Source: Prochlorococcus_E sp000760215 (GTDB lineage Bacteria > Cyanobacteriota > Cyanobacteriia > PCC-6307 > Cyanobiaceae). From it: a stretch of DNA of 64,000 nucleotides. This document shows, in pieces, positions 1 to 8,390 of this stretch. Below the pieces are notes generated by a model. That model saw only the letters and a program-made list of their open reading frames with translations, did not search any database and was not told where the DNA came from. Each line of letters starts with the position of its first letter. The first letter of the stretch is position 1. Location of the stretch: NCBI RefSeq assembly GCF_047303175.1, contig NZ_CP138945.1. One strand, given 5' to 3'. The position numbers and the translations under genes are program-made.

Positions 1-2141
1 GTGAATGGTTTACAAATAAACCAAAATTACCAAATGCAATAACTGTAACTGTTTTCAAAGTTGCTGGAGAAACCAATACAGATGATCTTTCGCCTGCTAC
101 TCATGCAACTACCAGACCTGATATCCCTCTTCATGCACTTGCAATGCTTGAAACAAAAGATCCTGATGGGATAGAGACTCTTAAGAGCCTAAAAGAAAAA
201 AAATACCCTATTGCATATGTAGGAGATGTTGTTGGAACAGGCAGTTCTAGAAAATCTGCTATTAATTCTGTTCTTTGGCATATTGGTGAAGATATTCCTT
301 ATGTTCCCAATAAACGATCTGGTGGTGTAATTATTGGAGGCAAAATTGCACCTATATTTTTTAATACAGCAGAAGATTCTGGTGCATTACCTATTGAGTG
401 TGATGTAAGCCAACTTAAAACGGGAGATATCATTACAATTCACCCATATCAAGGAAAAATTACAAGCCAAGGAACGAAAAATGACGACGAAAAAATTTTA
501 TCTACCTTTGAATTAAAACCATCAACCATTTTAGATGAAGTGCAAGCAGGCGGACGCATTCCTTTAATGATAGGAAGAGCCTTGACTGACAAAGTTAGAG
601 AAAGACTGAATTTAAAACCTTCAACAATATTCATTCGCCCAGGAGAACCTCAAGCTTCATCATATGGATTTACACAAGCACAAAAAATTGTTGGAAAAGC
701 TTGTGGTTTGCCTGGTATTCAACCAGGAACAAGTTGTGAACCGGTCATGACAACTGTGGGAAGCCAAGATACAACAGGCCCCATGACTAGAGACGAAATG
801 AAAGAACTTGCATGTCTAGGATTCTCAGCAGACTTAGTGATGCAAAGCTTTTGTCATACAGCTGCTTATCCAAAACCAGTAGATATTGAAACTCAAGAAG
901 AATTACCTGATTTCTTTGCCGAGCGAGGAGGGGTGGCCTTAAGACCTGGCGATGGAATAATTCATAGCTGGCTCAACAGAATGCTACTTCCGGACACAGT
1001 CGGTACAGGAGGAGATAGTCATACAAGATTCCCTCTCGGCATATCGTTCCCTGGTGGATCAGGCGTAGTTGCATTTGCTGCTGCTATTGGTGCAATGCCA
1101 CTAGATATGCCTGAATCCGTATTGGTTCGCTTTAAAGGGTCTCTTCAACCAGGTATTACCTTAAGAGATGTTGTAAATGCAATTCCTCTCATAGCTATTG
1201 AGAAAAAATTATTAACTATATCAAAAGAAAATAAAATCAATATTTTTAATGGAAAAATCATGGAAATCGAAGGCTTGCCTGATCTCAAGCTTGAGCAAGC
1301 ATTTGAATTAACTGATGCCAGTGCAGAACGATCATGCGCTGGTTGCTCAATTCAACTCTCAGAAAAAACAATCTCTGAATATCTTCAAAGTAATATTGCT
1401 CTTTTAACCAATATGATTGCTCGCGGATATAAAGATCCACGAACGTTAGGTAGACGTATTCAGAAAATGAAAAAGTGGTTACAGAAACCAGCTATTTTAA
1501 AAGCAGATTCTGATGCCAATTACTCATCAATAATTGAAATTAATCTAGATGAATTACAGGAACCTATCATTGCTTGTCCTAATGATCCTGATAACGTAAA
1601 ACGTCTAAGTATAGAAGCTGATACTCCAATTGATGAAGTATTTATAGGCTCATGTATGACAAATATTGGACATTATCGAGCCGCAGCAAAGATCCTAGAA
1701 AACTCAGGGAAAACAAAAGCAAAATTATGGATATGTCCTCCAACTCGCATGGACGAAGAAATCCTAAAAAAGGAAGGTTATTACAAAATTTTTGAAGATG
1801 CAGGTTCTAGGTTGGAAATGCCTGGTTGTTCTCTATGTATGGGGAATCAAGCTCGAGTAGAAGAAAATGCAACAGTGTTCTCTACAAGTACAAGAAATTT
1901 TAATAATCGCTTAGGTAAAGGGGCCCAAGTATATTTAGGTAGCGCAGAATTAGCAGCTGTTTGTGCTTTGCTTGGTCGAATTCCAACCGTAGAAGAATAT
2001 AAAAAGATAGCGGCGGAGAAAATTCATCCTTTATCAGATTCACTCTATAAATACTTAAATTTTAATGAAATAGATGGCTTTGAAAAAGATGGCCAAATCA
2101 TTAGTAATGAAGCACAAAAAGAATTCCTGACTATTTCTTAA
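1..2141 (+). CDS. acnB: Aconitate hydratase B (5' end outside the window)
   Basis: Bifunctional aconitase / 2-methylisocitrate dehydratase of the AcnB family, which isomerises citrate to isocitrate in the cytosol. The frame is open from position 3 and carries the family block TDDLSPA...RPDIPLHALAML near the left edge. About 712 residues are visible against roughly 860 in full-length AcnB, so the N-terminal HEAT-like domain is cut off by the window edge; this is not a biological truncation. The three cysteines expected to hold the [4Fe-4S] cluster are encoded near 1653 (GSCMTNIGHY) and at 1827 and 1836 (GCSLCMGNQ). The substrate-loop segment GTGGDSHTRFP is also present. The next gene follows with a one-base overlap (TAATG), so the two are probably co-transcribed. 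The identification is firm. Confidence 0.97.
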   Translation, partial: EWFTNKPKLPNAITVTVFKVAGETNTDDLSPATHATTRPDIPLHALAMLETKDPDGIETLKSLKEKKYPIAYVGDVVGTGSSRKSAINSVLWHIGEDIPYVPNKRSGGVIIGGKIAPIFFNTAEDSGALPIECDVSQLKTGDIITIHPYQGKITSQGTKNDDEKILSTFELKPSTILDEVQAGGRIPLMIGRALTDKVRERLNLKPSTIFIRPGEPQASSYGFTQAQKIVGKACGLPGIQPGTSCEPVMTTVGSQDTTGPMTRDEMKELACLGFSADLVMQSFCHTAAYPKPVDIETQEELPDFFAERGGVALRPGDGIIHSWLNRMLLPDTVGTGGDSHTRFPLGISFPGGSGVVAFAAAIGAMPLDMPESVLVRFKGSLQPGITLRDVVNAIPLIAIEKKLLTISKENKINIFNGKIMEIEGLPDLKLEQAFELTDASAERSCAGCSIQLSEKTISEYLQSNIALLTNMIARGYKDPRTLGRRIQKMKKWLQKPAILKADSDANYSSIIEINLDELQEPIIACPNDPDNVKRLSIEADTPIDEVFIGSCMTNIGHYRAAAKILENSGKTKAKLWICPPTRMDEEILKKEGYYKIFEDAGSRLEMPGCSLCMGNQARVEENATVFSTSTRNFNNRLGKGAQVYLGSAELAAVCALLGRIPTVEEYKKIAAEKIHPLSDSLYKYLNFNEIDGFEKDGQIISNEAQKEFLTIS

Positions 2142-3502
2142 TGAGAAACTTAAATGACTTAAGCCTAACAAGGCAACAAATAACCTCGGGATATAGTATT
2201 CGTCAGCTACTACGTCAACGATGGTTTGTTGTTGTTCTAGCTTTAATATTGACAGGCCTTGGTGCTGCCTTAACAGGAGTTCTCTTTAAAACAGGAATTC
2301 ATGCACTAGATAATTGGAGATTAGACTTACTAAAAGTTCTTCCTCCATGGTTTATTTTACCGCTATTAGGTGGCGTAGGAGGGCTAATATCAGGAACAAT
2401 AATTGCAAAATTTGCACCAGCTGCAGGAGGGTCGGGTGTAACCCAAATCATCAACTATCTACGCCATAAGGAAGTTCCAATGGGACTAAAAGTTGGAATA
2501 GGTAAATTAGTTGCAGGGATAATAGCTATAGGGAGTGGTTTCCCATTAGGTCCCGAAGGGCCAGCAGTACAAATGGGAGGATCAGTAGCATGGAAAATGG
2601 CACAATGGTTAAAAGCTCCGGTAGCCTTTAGAAGGGTAATTGTTGCTGCCGGTAGTGGTGCTGGTATCGCAGCAGTATTTAGTGCACCTATTGGAGGCTT
2701 TATCTATGCCATTGAAGAATTACTAAATTCCTCAAGACCTGTCATTCTCTTACTAGTAATAGTGACAACCTTTTGGGCAGACACCTGGGCCAATATATTG
2801 CAAGGTCAAGGTTTTAAGCTTGATGTTGATTTTCCACTGGAAATAAATCTACTTCCAATTGATTTCGCATATTTAATATTGTTAGGGATAGTAGTCGGTC
2901 TTTTAGCACAACTTTATTCTCACTATGTTTTATATATGCAACGTCTAGGCAATAACTGGTTTAAAAAAAAATTGATTTTACGTATGACTATTAGTGGCGC
3001 AATACTAGGAAGCATTTTTTCATTCTTACCAAATGAATTTCACCATGTAGGTGAACTAAAAAAATTAATTGTCTTAGGAGATGGGAATATTAGCTTAGCC
3101 ATTGGAACATTCATTGTTCTGTTTTTTACAACAGGGCTAGCTGCAGCATCAGGTGCTCCTGGAGGATTATTTTTCCCTATGCTCACTCTTGGAGGTTGCA
3201 TCGGTTCAGCTTGTGGAACTTGGGTGGAAATCTTAACAGGACATTTCCCCACAACTTATACTCTTGCGGGAATGGGTGCATTCGTTGCTGCATGTACACG
3301 AACACCCATTTCAGCAATGTTTCTCGCCTTTGCCCCAACTAAAAATTTATTAATACTCAAACCTATTTTATTAGCTTGTCTTACAAGTTTCTTAATTGCA
3401 CGCTTTTTTAATGATAAATCTATCTATGAAAGACAAATTGAACTTGAAAATAATGAAAACCCTAAGGGGCAACTTTCACAATCCTTAACTACTACTCCCT
3501 AG
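2141..3502 (+). CDS. CLC-family chloride channel / H+-Cl- antiporter
   Basis: Inner-membrane CLC protein of 453 aa with about ten hydrophobic helices. Family selectivity motifs are visible: GGSGVTQ (the GSGIP-like loop), GPEGPAVQ (the GREGP loop, retaining the gating glutamate typical of proton-coupled exchangers), and GAPGGLFFPMLTLGG (the GxFxP loop). The length fits the short bacterial type without CBS domains. The ATG overlaps the acnB stop by one base, suggesting translational coupling. The family is certain; transport of chloride rather than another anion, and exchange rather than channel activity, are inferred from the glutamate only. Confidence 0.93.
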   Translation: MRNLNDLSLTRQQITSGYSIRQLLRQRWFVVVLALILTGLGAALTGVLFKTGIHALDNWRLDLLKVLPPWFILPLLGGVGGLISGTIIAKFAPAAGGSGVTQIINYLRHKEVPMGLKVGIGKLVAGIIAIGSGFPLGPEGPAVQMGGSVAWKMAQWLKAPVAFRRVIVAAGSGAGIAAVFSAPIGGFIYAIEELLNSSRPVILLLVIVTTFWADTWANILQGQGFKLDVDFPLEINLLPIDFAYLILLGIVVGLLAQLYSHYVLYMQRLGNNWFKKKLILRMTISGAILGSIFSFLPNEFHHVGELKKLIVLGDGNISLAIGTFIVLFFTTGLAAASGAPGGLFFPMLTLGGCIGSACGTWVEILTGHFPTTYTLAGMGAFVAACTRTPISAMFLAFAPTKNLLILKPILLACLTSFLIARFFNDKSIYERQIELENNENPKGQLSQSLTTTP

Positions 3503-3506
3503 AAAA

Positions 3507-5114
3507 CTGAACAACGAAACTCTTCTATTTAAACCTAATCTTCCTAAGCCAAATGCACTTAGGACAATATTAGCTTTTCCTAATACCTATTCAGTAGGGA
3601 TAACAAGTCTAGGCTTTCAAATTATTTGGGCAACCCTTGCACAAAGAAAAGATGTAGATGTTAGAAGATTATTTACGGATCAACAAGATAAACTACACCG
3701 CACAATTGATCTATTTGGAATTTCTCTAAGTTGGGAATTAGATGGACCTGTTTTACTAGATCTGTTAGAAAGAAACAAAATCCCCATTTGGAGCCGTGAA
3801 CGGTCTGAACAAGACCCCATTGTCTTTGGTGGTGGACAAGTACTTACAGCCAACCCAGAACCATTCGCGCCATTTTTAGATGTCATCTTATTAGGTGATG
3901 GGGAAAACTTATTACCAAAATTCATAGAAAAACTAGATGAGCTTCAAGGAAGTTCAAGGAATACAAAATTAAAAATACTTTCCCAAACTCCAGGAATTTA
4001 TGTGCCTATTCTGTATGAACCTAAGTATAACTCCAATAAAGAGTTAATAGAAATAGAAGCTATTTCCTCAGATATTCCAAAAGAAATTACTAAACAAACA
4101 TGGAAACAAAATACACTAAGTCACTCAACTGTAATTACTCCAGAATCAGCTTGGCCTGGAATACATATGGTAGAGGTAGTTCGCAGCTGCCCTGAACTAT
4201 GTCGATTCTGCCTAGCAAGTTATTTAAATCTACCATTTCGTAATTCCTCTCTTGATGCTGGGCTAATTCCAGCTATAGAAAAAGGATTCGCAATTACAAA
4301 AAGGATTGGTCTGTTAGGAGCATCAATAACTCAACATCCAGAATTTGAAGACTTATTGGATTGGTTAAATAAAGATTATTTTGATGGTATGAGACTCAGT
4401 TTAAGTTCTGTTAGAGCATCAACAGTTAATAAAAAAATGACTGAACTTTTAGCTCGCCGTAATGCTAAATCAATAACAATAGCAATTGAAAGTGGTAGTA
4501 AAAGAATAAGAGAGATGATTAATAAAAAACTTACTGAAGAGGAAATTTATTCTGCTGCGAGATATGCAAAAGAAGGAGGACTTTCAAGTCTCAAACTCTA
4601 TGGAATGGTGGGCTTACCTACCGAAAGCGATGAGGATATTGAGGCTACTGCAGATCTTCTAATGAAAATCAAAAGGAAAACCTCAGGATTACGATTAGTG
4701 CTGGGTGTTAGTACATTCGTCCCTAAAGCTCATACTCCTTTTCAATGGTTTGGTGTACGTACAGAAGCTAAAAAACGATTAAAACTTCTAAGAAAAAGTT
4801 TACAGTCAAATGCCATAGAAATACGTACTGAAAGCTATAGTGGAAGTATTATTCAAGCTTTAATTTCTCGGGGAGATAGAAGATTAGCTCCAGTGATCGA
4901 ATTAGTGCGAAGATCACAAAATAACATAGGAGGATGGAAAAAGGCTTACAAAGAAGTTCAGGAAAAAAATATAGGTTACAAGTCATCTAAACAGCTACCT
5001 CCTTGGGAAGAAATAGTACATACTAAATGGCAAAATGATCGCATTTTACCCTGGAGACATATCCAAGGTCCTCTAATTCTAGAGACACTAATCAAACATC
5101 AAGAAAGCGTTTAG
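3507..5114 (+). CDS. B12-binding-like radical SAM / Fe-S oxidoreductase with apparent CTG start
   Basis: Radical SAM enzyme of about 535 aa. The CX3CX2C cluster motif (RSCPELCRFC) has cysteine codons at 4188, 4200 and 4209. The N-terminal third (FPNTYSVGITSLGFQ...FGISLSWELDG...LLGDGE) resembles the cobalamin-binding-like domain of this cyanobacterial family. The frame is open from 3489, just after an in-frame TAA at 3486, yet contains no ATG, GTG or TTG before a GTG at 4002. Starting at 4002 would delete the whole conserved N-terminal domain. CTG at 3507, five bases after the preceding stop, is the most plausible initiator. The reaction is unknown to me. The 3' end overlaps the convergent gene by 23 bp. 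Family certain, start uncertain. Confidence 0.85.
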   Translation: MNNETLLFKPNLPKPNALRTILAFPNTYSVGITSLGFQIIWATLAQRKDVDVRRLFTDQQDKLHRTIDLFGISLSWELDGPVLLDLLERNKIPIWSRERSEQDPIVFGGGQVLTANPEPFAPFLDVILLGDGENLLPKFIEKLDELQGSSRNTKLKILSQTPGIYVPILYEPKYNSNKELIEIEAISSDIPKEITKQTWKQNTLSHSTVITPESAWPGIHMVEVVRSCPELCRFCLASYLNLPFRNSSLDAGLIPAIEKGFAITKRIGLLGASITQHPEFEDLLDWLNKDYFDGMRLSLSSVRASTVNKKMTELLARRNAKSITIAIESGSKRIREMINKKLTEEEIYSAARYAKEGGLSSLKLYGMVGLPTESDEDIEATADLLMKIKRKTSGLRLVLGVSTFVPKAHTPFQWFGVRTEAKKRLKLLRKSLQSNAIEIRTESYSGSIIQALISRGDRRLAPVIELVRRSQNNIGGWKKAYKEVQEKNIGYKSSKQLPPWEEIVHTKWQNDRILPWRHIQGPLILETLIKHQESV

Positions 5115-6378
5115 AATCATTAGAAATTATCAAACAACGCAAACCTGCCAAAAACAGCCATCCCAAAAGATTAATACGGCTATCAAACATAGGCATATCT
5201 GATGCATGAAGAAAAACAAGAGTAAAGGAAGCAGACCACCAAGCTCTATCAAACAAATTATTATTATGTATTAGAAAACACTTTCTAAAAGAAACAATTA
5301 AAAGCACTAAGACAATCGAAACTAATGAAATCGCTACAGGCACACCATGAGCAACGGCCAATTCAAGAGGAAGGTTATGAGTATGACCATGCCAAATTCC
5401 TTGTCTTAACGGATAAAGAACTGAAAATGCAGCAGCTCCATATCCAAACCATGGCCTTTGAATGAGGAGAGTAATTGCCTCTCCCCATTGAAATAATCGT
5501 GTTGTCTCTAATGGTCTATCAGCCGAAAATTGCACATCTGCTAAACGTGACCATAATCCTCTCGGGACAATTTTTCTAGACCACATCTGCAATTCTAATG
5601 AAGCAAATGGAACTACAGATAAAAATACAGGTAATACACAAACACACAGCAAGGGAATAAGCCACAACCATGTTCCAGTACCTAAAATAAATGGGATAGA
5701 TAAAAACATCGCGCCCCAAGCATTTCTAGAATCAGTCAAAATCAACGCAATCGCAATTAATAACACTAATAAGAAAGACAAACTCCGCTTTGAATAATTT
5801 GAAGATCTCTGCAATAAAAAAGCTAATGCAAGCGGCCAAACTAAAGCCAACCAAGAACCTGCGATATTTGCATAATTAAAAAGTCCAGACAAACGACCTG
5901 AGGGTTGACCACCTGGTGCAATAAACCAAATAATCAAACCATTCCAAATTTCCCAAGGGCCTTTTAATCCAAACCAAATCTGTCCTATTCCAGTAAAAAT
6001 AACTGGTAATGTCCCTAATAACAATAGAAAAGCACTCCGTTTTCTCGAATGAGAAGTAATTAGATAGGGTTGAAATCCCCAAAAACACCAAAAGAATGGG
6101 ATCCAATTAGCTAAGCCAACCCAAGCAAGCCAACCAGAATAAGCTCCAAAAGATCCCATTATCATCAACACTGAAATAAATATCCATCCCCAATTCCATT
6201 TATCTTTCAAAAAAGAATTTAATCTTTTATAATTTCCTAAATATAAAGATATGAGAAGAAATAAGGCCGATAAGAATACACTAGATGCTAAAAATAATAA
6301 ACCTATTTGGAAACAAATCCAACCAAATAATGTTGTCTTTATAGGCCTAACCTCAGTAAACCAAGAAAAAAAGCTCAT
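5092..6378 (-). CDS. ictB: IctB-like / O-antigen ligase (Wzy-C type) membrane protein
   Basis: Polytopic membrane protein of 428 aa with about ten to twelve hydrophobic segments. The large extracytoplasmic loop carries the family block WFGYGAAAFSVLYP...GHTHNLPLELAVAHG, the histidine-containing region of the O-antigen ligase (Wzy_C) superfamily. Cyanobacterial members are named IctB after a proposed role in inorganic-carbon transport, but superfamily membership equally fits a glycan ligase or polymerase, and the sequence cannot decide. The start lies four bases inside the end of purU (ATGA overlap), so purU and this gene form a coupled pair. The symbol is used by orthology convention, not as proof of bicarbonate transport. 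Confidence 0.82.
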   Translation of the reverse strand: MSFFSWFTEVRPIKTTLFGWICFQIGLLFLASSVFLSALFLLISLYLGNYKRLNSFLKDKWNWGWIFISVLMIMGSFGAYSGWLAWVGLANWIPFFWCFWGFQPYLITSHSRKRSAFLLLLGTLPVIFTGIGQIWFGLKGPWEIWNGLIIWFIAPGGQPSGRLSGLFNYANIAGSWLALVWPLALAFLLQRSSNYSKRSLSFLLVLLIAIALILTDSRNAWGAMFLSIPFILGTGTWLWLIPLLCVCVLPVFLSVVPFASLELQMWSRKIVPRGLWSRLADVQFSADRPLETTRLFQWGEAITLLIQRPWFGYGAAAFSVLYPLRQGIWHGHTHNLPLELAVAHGVPVAISLVSIVLVLLIVSFRKCFLIHNNNLFDRAWWSASFTLVFLHASDMPMFDSRINLLGWLFLAGLRCLIISNDSKRFLDV

Positions 6379-7238
6379 GCAAAAATAGCGGTGCGGCCTT
6401 CATAAACCATAACTTGTCTACGTAAATGCAATCTCAAAGCCCTAGCCAAAGCAAGGCGCTCTGTATCTCTACCCTTTCTAATTAAATCATTCACTTCATC
6501 GCGATGAGTTACATGCGCAATTGTCTGCTCTATAATTGGACCATCATCTAAATCTTTCGTTACATAATGAGCAGTTGCACCAATTAACTTAACACCCCTA
6601 TCCCAAGCTCTATGGTATGGCTTAGCTCCTTTAAAAGCTGGTAAAAAAGAATGGTGAATATTAATTATATTGGGAAAGGAATCTAAAAAATTGCTGCTCA
6701 GTATCTGCATATACTTGGCTAAGACAATCAAATCTATATTATATTCTGATAATGTATCTAAAATAACTTGTTCTGAAATAGATTTATCTAGTTTATTTAC
6801 AGGTATAAACTTATAGTCAACATTATATTGTTTACATGATTTTTGTAAATGATTATGATTTGATATAACTAAAGGGACATTCATTTTCAACTCTTGAGTA
6901 TTTGATCGCCACAATAAATCTAATAAACAATGACTCTGCTTACTGACAAAAATCGCAACTCGTGGTAACTCATCTGAAAAATGCAACTCAGCCTTTCCTT
7001 CCAAAGAATTAGCCAAAGCAACAATTGCAACCTGAATAGCTTGTCTAGATAATTTAAATCCATTGAGATCCCATTCCAATCTACTCAAAAATAATCCCGC
7101 TCCTTCATCAGTATGATGATCTGCATGACGTATATTGCCATTATTGTTAGATATCCAAGTGGACAACTCACTAACCAAACCAGGACGATCAGGGCAAATG
7201 AGCTGCAAAATAACAGTTGTCTGAAGAGCGTTAGACAT
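6375..7238 (-). CDS. purU: Formyltetrahydrofolate deformylase
   Basis: Hydrolyses 10-formyl-THF to formate and THF, supplying formate for PurT-type purine synthesis and balancing C1 folate pools. The 287-aa protein has an N-terminal ACT domain (about residues 8-85, opening LQLICPDRPGLVSELS) and a C-terminal formyltransferase fold with INIHHSFLPAFKGAKPYHRA and GATAHYVTKDLDDGPII, which hold the catalytic His and Asp. The ATG start agrees with the beginning of the ACT domain. It is first in a two-gene minus-strand unit with the ictB-like gene. Length and motifs are normal for the family. Confidence 0.96.
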   Translation of the reverse strand: MSNALQTTVILQLICPDRPGLVSELSTWISNNNGNIRHADHHTDEGAGLFLSRLEWDLNGFKLSRQAIQVAIVALANSLEGKAELHFSDELPRVAIFVSKQSHCLLDLLWRSNTQELKMNVPLVISNHNHLQKSCKQYNVDYKFIPVNKLDKSISEQVILDTLSEYNIDLIVLAKYMQILSSNFLDSFPNIINIHHSFLPAFKGAKPYHRAWDRGVKLIGATAHYVTKDLDDGPIIEQTIAHVTHRDEVNDLIRKGRDTERLALARALRLHLRRQVMVYEGRTAIFA

Positions 7239-7307
7239 ATCAAAGCATTATCTATTTATCAAATCTAATCTAAGTAAAATCGCCAACTTTTAAGAGAAAT
7301 TAAAAAC

Positions 7308-8384
7308 ATGAATAAAAAAGAAATTGCTATAATTGGCGGAGGAATCATTGGAAGCACAACTGCTTTTTACTTGGCAAAGCTCGGTCACAATATAACTATT
7401 ATTGATCCTGAACTAGATAGGCAAGAAAAAGATCTGAAATATAGAACAGGAACAAAAGCATCACTAGGCATCATAATGGGCAACACATTTCGGAGGTCAT
7501 CAGGCAGGAGTTGGAGGCTTAGGCAACGGAGCATGGAGCTGTGGCCAAAATGGCTTGAGCAATTATCTATTCCAAATATTCCATTAAAAATAGAGACACC
7601 ATTGATTCAAATAGCTAGTAATGCGAAAGAAATGAAAAGGATGTATTCACTAATAAATGAAAGAAAAGAATTAGGGTTAGAAGCCTTAAAAAATAATCAA
7701 ACTAATCAAAAAAGTCGCAACTGGCCTGAGAGTATATATGGTGGATTAATTTCTAACCAAGATGGTCGTATAAATCCAACTACTCTAATGAAATGTTTGA
7801 TAGTTATGTTAAAAAAGTTAAACGTAGAGAAAATAAATAAAAAAGTAGGTTCTCTAAACTATTCATTACAAAATAATCAAAAAAAATGGATACTAAAATT
7901 AGATGATAACAACAAAGTTACTAAAGATTTTGTGATCCTATGTTCAGGTTTACATAGTGAGTTCTTATTAGAATCAATCAATAAGAAGCTCCCGATGGAA
8001 AGTGTTCTTGGACAAGCAATCAAATTAGTTTTAAAAGAAGATTATAAAAATTGGGACGATTGGCCAGCGGTACTATCTTGTCATGGATTTAACTTAATAC
8101 CTCAAAATAAAAATGAAATTATTTTAGGTGCAACATTGGAGCCAGGCAGAAAACCTAATGAAATGGATTTAAAAAAAATGAAAACTTTAAATGGTTTTTC
8201 ACCTCAATGGCTAGATAGCGCATCTGTAGAAGATTATTGGTATGGAATAAGAATCAAACCTGCTAACCAGGCTGCACCATTATTAGAAGAAGTACAACCA
8301 GGGTTAATTCTCAACACCGCGCATTATCGAAATGGATTTCTTTTAGCTCCAGCTTGCGCTGAATGGGTAGGAAATCGAATTTAA
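7308..8384 (+). CDS. FAD-dependent amino-acid-oxidase-like oxidoreductase (DAO family)
   Basis: Protein of 358 aa with an N-terminal Rossmann dinucleotide-binding motif IAIIGGGIIGSTTAFYLAKLGH followed by an acidic residue (IIDPE), as in the glycine/D-amino-acid oxidase (DadA/ThiO/SoxB) superfamily. C-terminal features typical of the fold are YWYGIRIKPANQAAPLLEE and LNTAHYRNGFLLAPA. The natural substrate is not evident. The gene stands alone between divergent purU and convergent dnaK, whose 3' end lies only 6 bp away. It is somewhat richer in Lys and Asn than its neighbours but otherwise unremarkable. ThiO (thiamine synthesis) is possible, but no other thiamine gene is adjacent. Confidence 0.85.
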   Translation: MNKKEIAIIGGGIIGSTTAFYLAKLGHNITIIDPELDRQEKDLKYRTGTKASLGIIMGNTFRRSSGRSWRLRQRSMELWPKWLEQLSIPNIPLKIETPLIQIASNAKEMKRMYSLINERKELGLEALKNNQTNQKSRNWPESIYGGLISNQDGRINPTTLMKCLIVMLKKLNVEKINKKVGSLNYSLQNNQKKWILKLDDNNKVTKDFVILCSGLHSEFLLESINKKLPMESVLGQAIKLVLKEDYKNWDDWPAVLSCHGFNLIPQNKNEIILGATLEPGRKPNEMDLKKMKTLNGFSPQWLDSASVEDYWYGIRIKPANQAAPLLEEVQPGLILNTAHYRNGFLLAPACAEWVGNRI

Positions 8385-8390
8385 TAATAG

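Noticed and set aside
3489..5114. Radical SAM gene considered as a pseudogene or frameshifted gene.
   Set aside because: A single frame runs uninterrupted from the N-terminal domain to the stop; only the start codon is unusual.
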